Positions 6,244 to 6,338 of a stretch of 6,338 nucleotides of DNA are shown here, piece by piece. Positions within the stretch are counted from its first letter, which is position 1. Every line of letters starts with the position of its first letter. A program made the position numbers and the translations under genes. The DNA comes from CAZJDM01 sp964544765 (GTDB taxonomy: Bacteria > Bdellovibrionota_B > Oligoflexia > CAYFLR01): assembly GCA_964544765.1 (NCBI GenBank), contig CAZJDM010000218.1, forward strand, positions 1-6,338, read 5' to 3'. Below the pieces are notes generated by a model. It searched no databases and was not told where the DNA came from. It saw nothing but the letters and a program-made list of their open reading frames with translations.

Positions 6244-6338
6244 TTTACCTAAGTTGTCAATAAGTTGCTATGCTATTTCAGCCCGGTCTATTTTAGATAT
6301 TGAATTTGTTGGTTGACGTTATGGGGAAAACAAAATTT
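6244..6338. other. Sequence after the protease gene, no gene recognised
   Basis: No hairpin with a T run follows the protease stop, so no intrinsic terminator is visible. TAAGTTG occurs twice (6250-6256 and 6261-6267) in an 11-base period, followed by GCTAT twice in tandem (6267-6276). TTGACG (6313-6318) could be a -35 for a gene beyond the window. An ATG at 6321 opens a frame to the end (M-G-K-T-K-F) but has no SD, so I do not call it a gene. Confidence 0.4.

Overview
The window is AT-rich DNA (roughly one third G+C by eye) from a Gram-negative bacterium. Evidence for this is two lipoprotein signal peptides, a periplasmic-type M16A metalloprotease, good Shine-Dalgarno (SD) sequences, and GTG used as a start twice. 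The FNSC-type lipobox and overall base composition would fit a low-GC member of the Bdellovibrio/Bacteriovorax lineage or a low-GC gammaproteobacterium. I cannot settle the taxonomy from the sequence alone.

Layout. Positions 1-357 (+) hold the 3' end of a gene with a PhoU-like helical C-terminus, probably a Na+/phosphate cotransporter. It converges on purU (354-1244, -), formyltetrahydrofolate deformylase, and the two stop codons share one TTAA. Upstream of purU on the same strand is a 398-residue endonuclease/exonuclease/phosphatase (EEP) protein with an N-terminal membrane segment (1353-2549, -). A 289-base divergent region (2550-2838) follows. It carries a perfect 14-bp palindrome, a good sigma70-type promoter and a leader hairpin. 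Reading rightwards from it are a small cysteine-rich lipoprotein (2839-3297, +) and a 943-residue lipid-anchored insulinase/pitrilysin-like protease (3412-6243, +). The last 95 bases contain no recognisable gene.

The left half is ordinary metabolism: one-carbon recycling by PurU, and probably phosphate uptake. The right half is an envelope module: two lipoproteins in tandem, probably both outer-membrane anchored and facing the periplasm, next to a divergent, membrane-anchored EEP enzyme.

The most unusual item is the small lipoprotein. Its mature part is three back-to-back 35-residue repeats, with cysteines spaced exactly 20-15-20-15-20 apart, which I do not recognise as a named family. Second is the leader of the protease gene, where a CTTTC segment can pair either with an upstream GAAAG or with a GAAAG that includes the SD. 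That is the layout of an SD-sequestering switch. The protease keeps its zinc and catalytic residues but has Val where family members normally have a conserved second-shell Glu.
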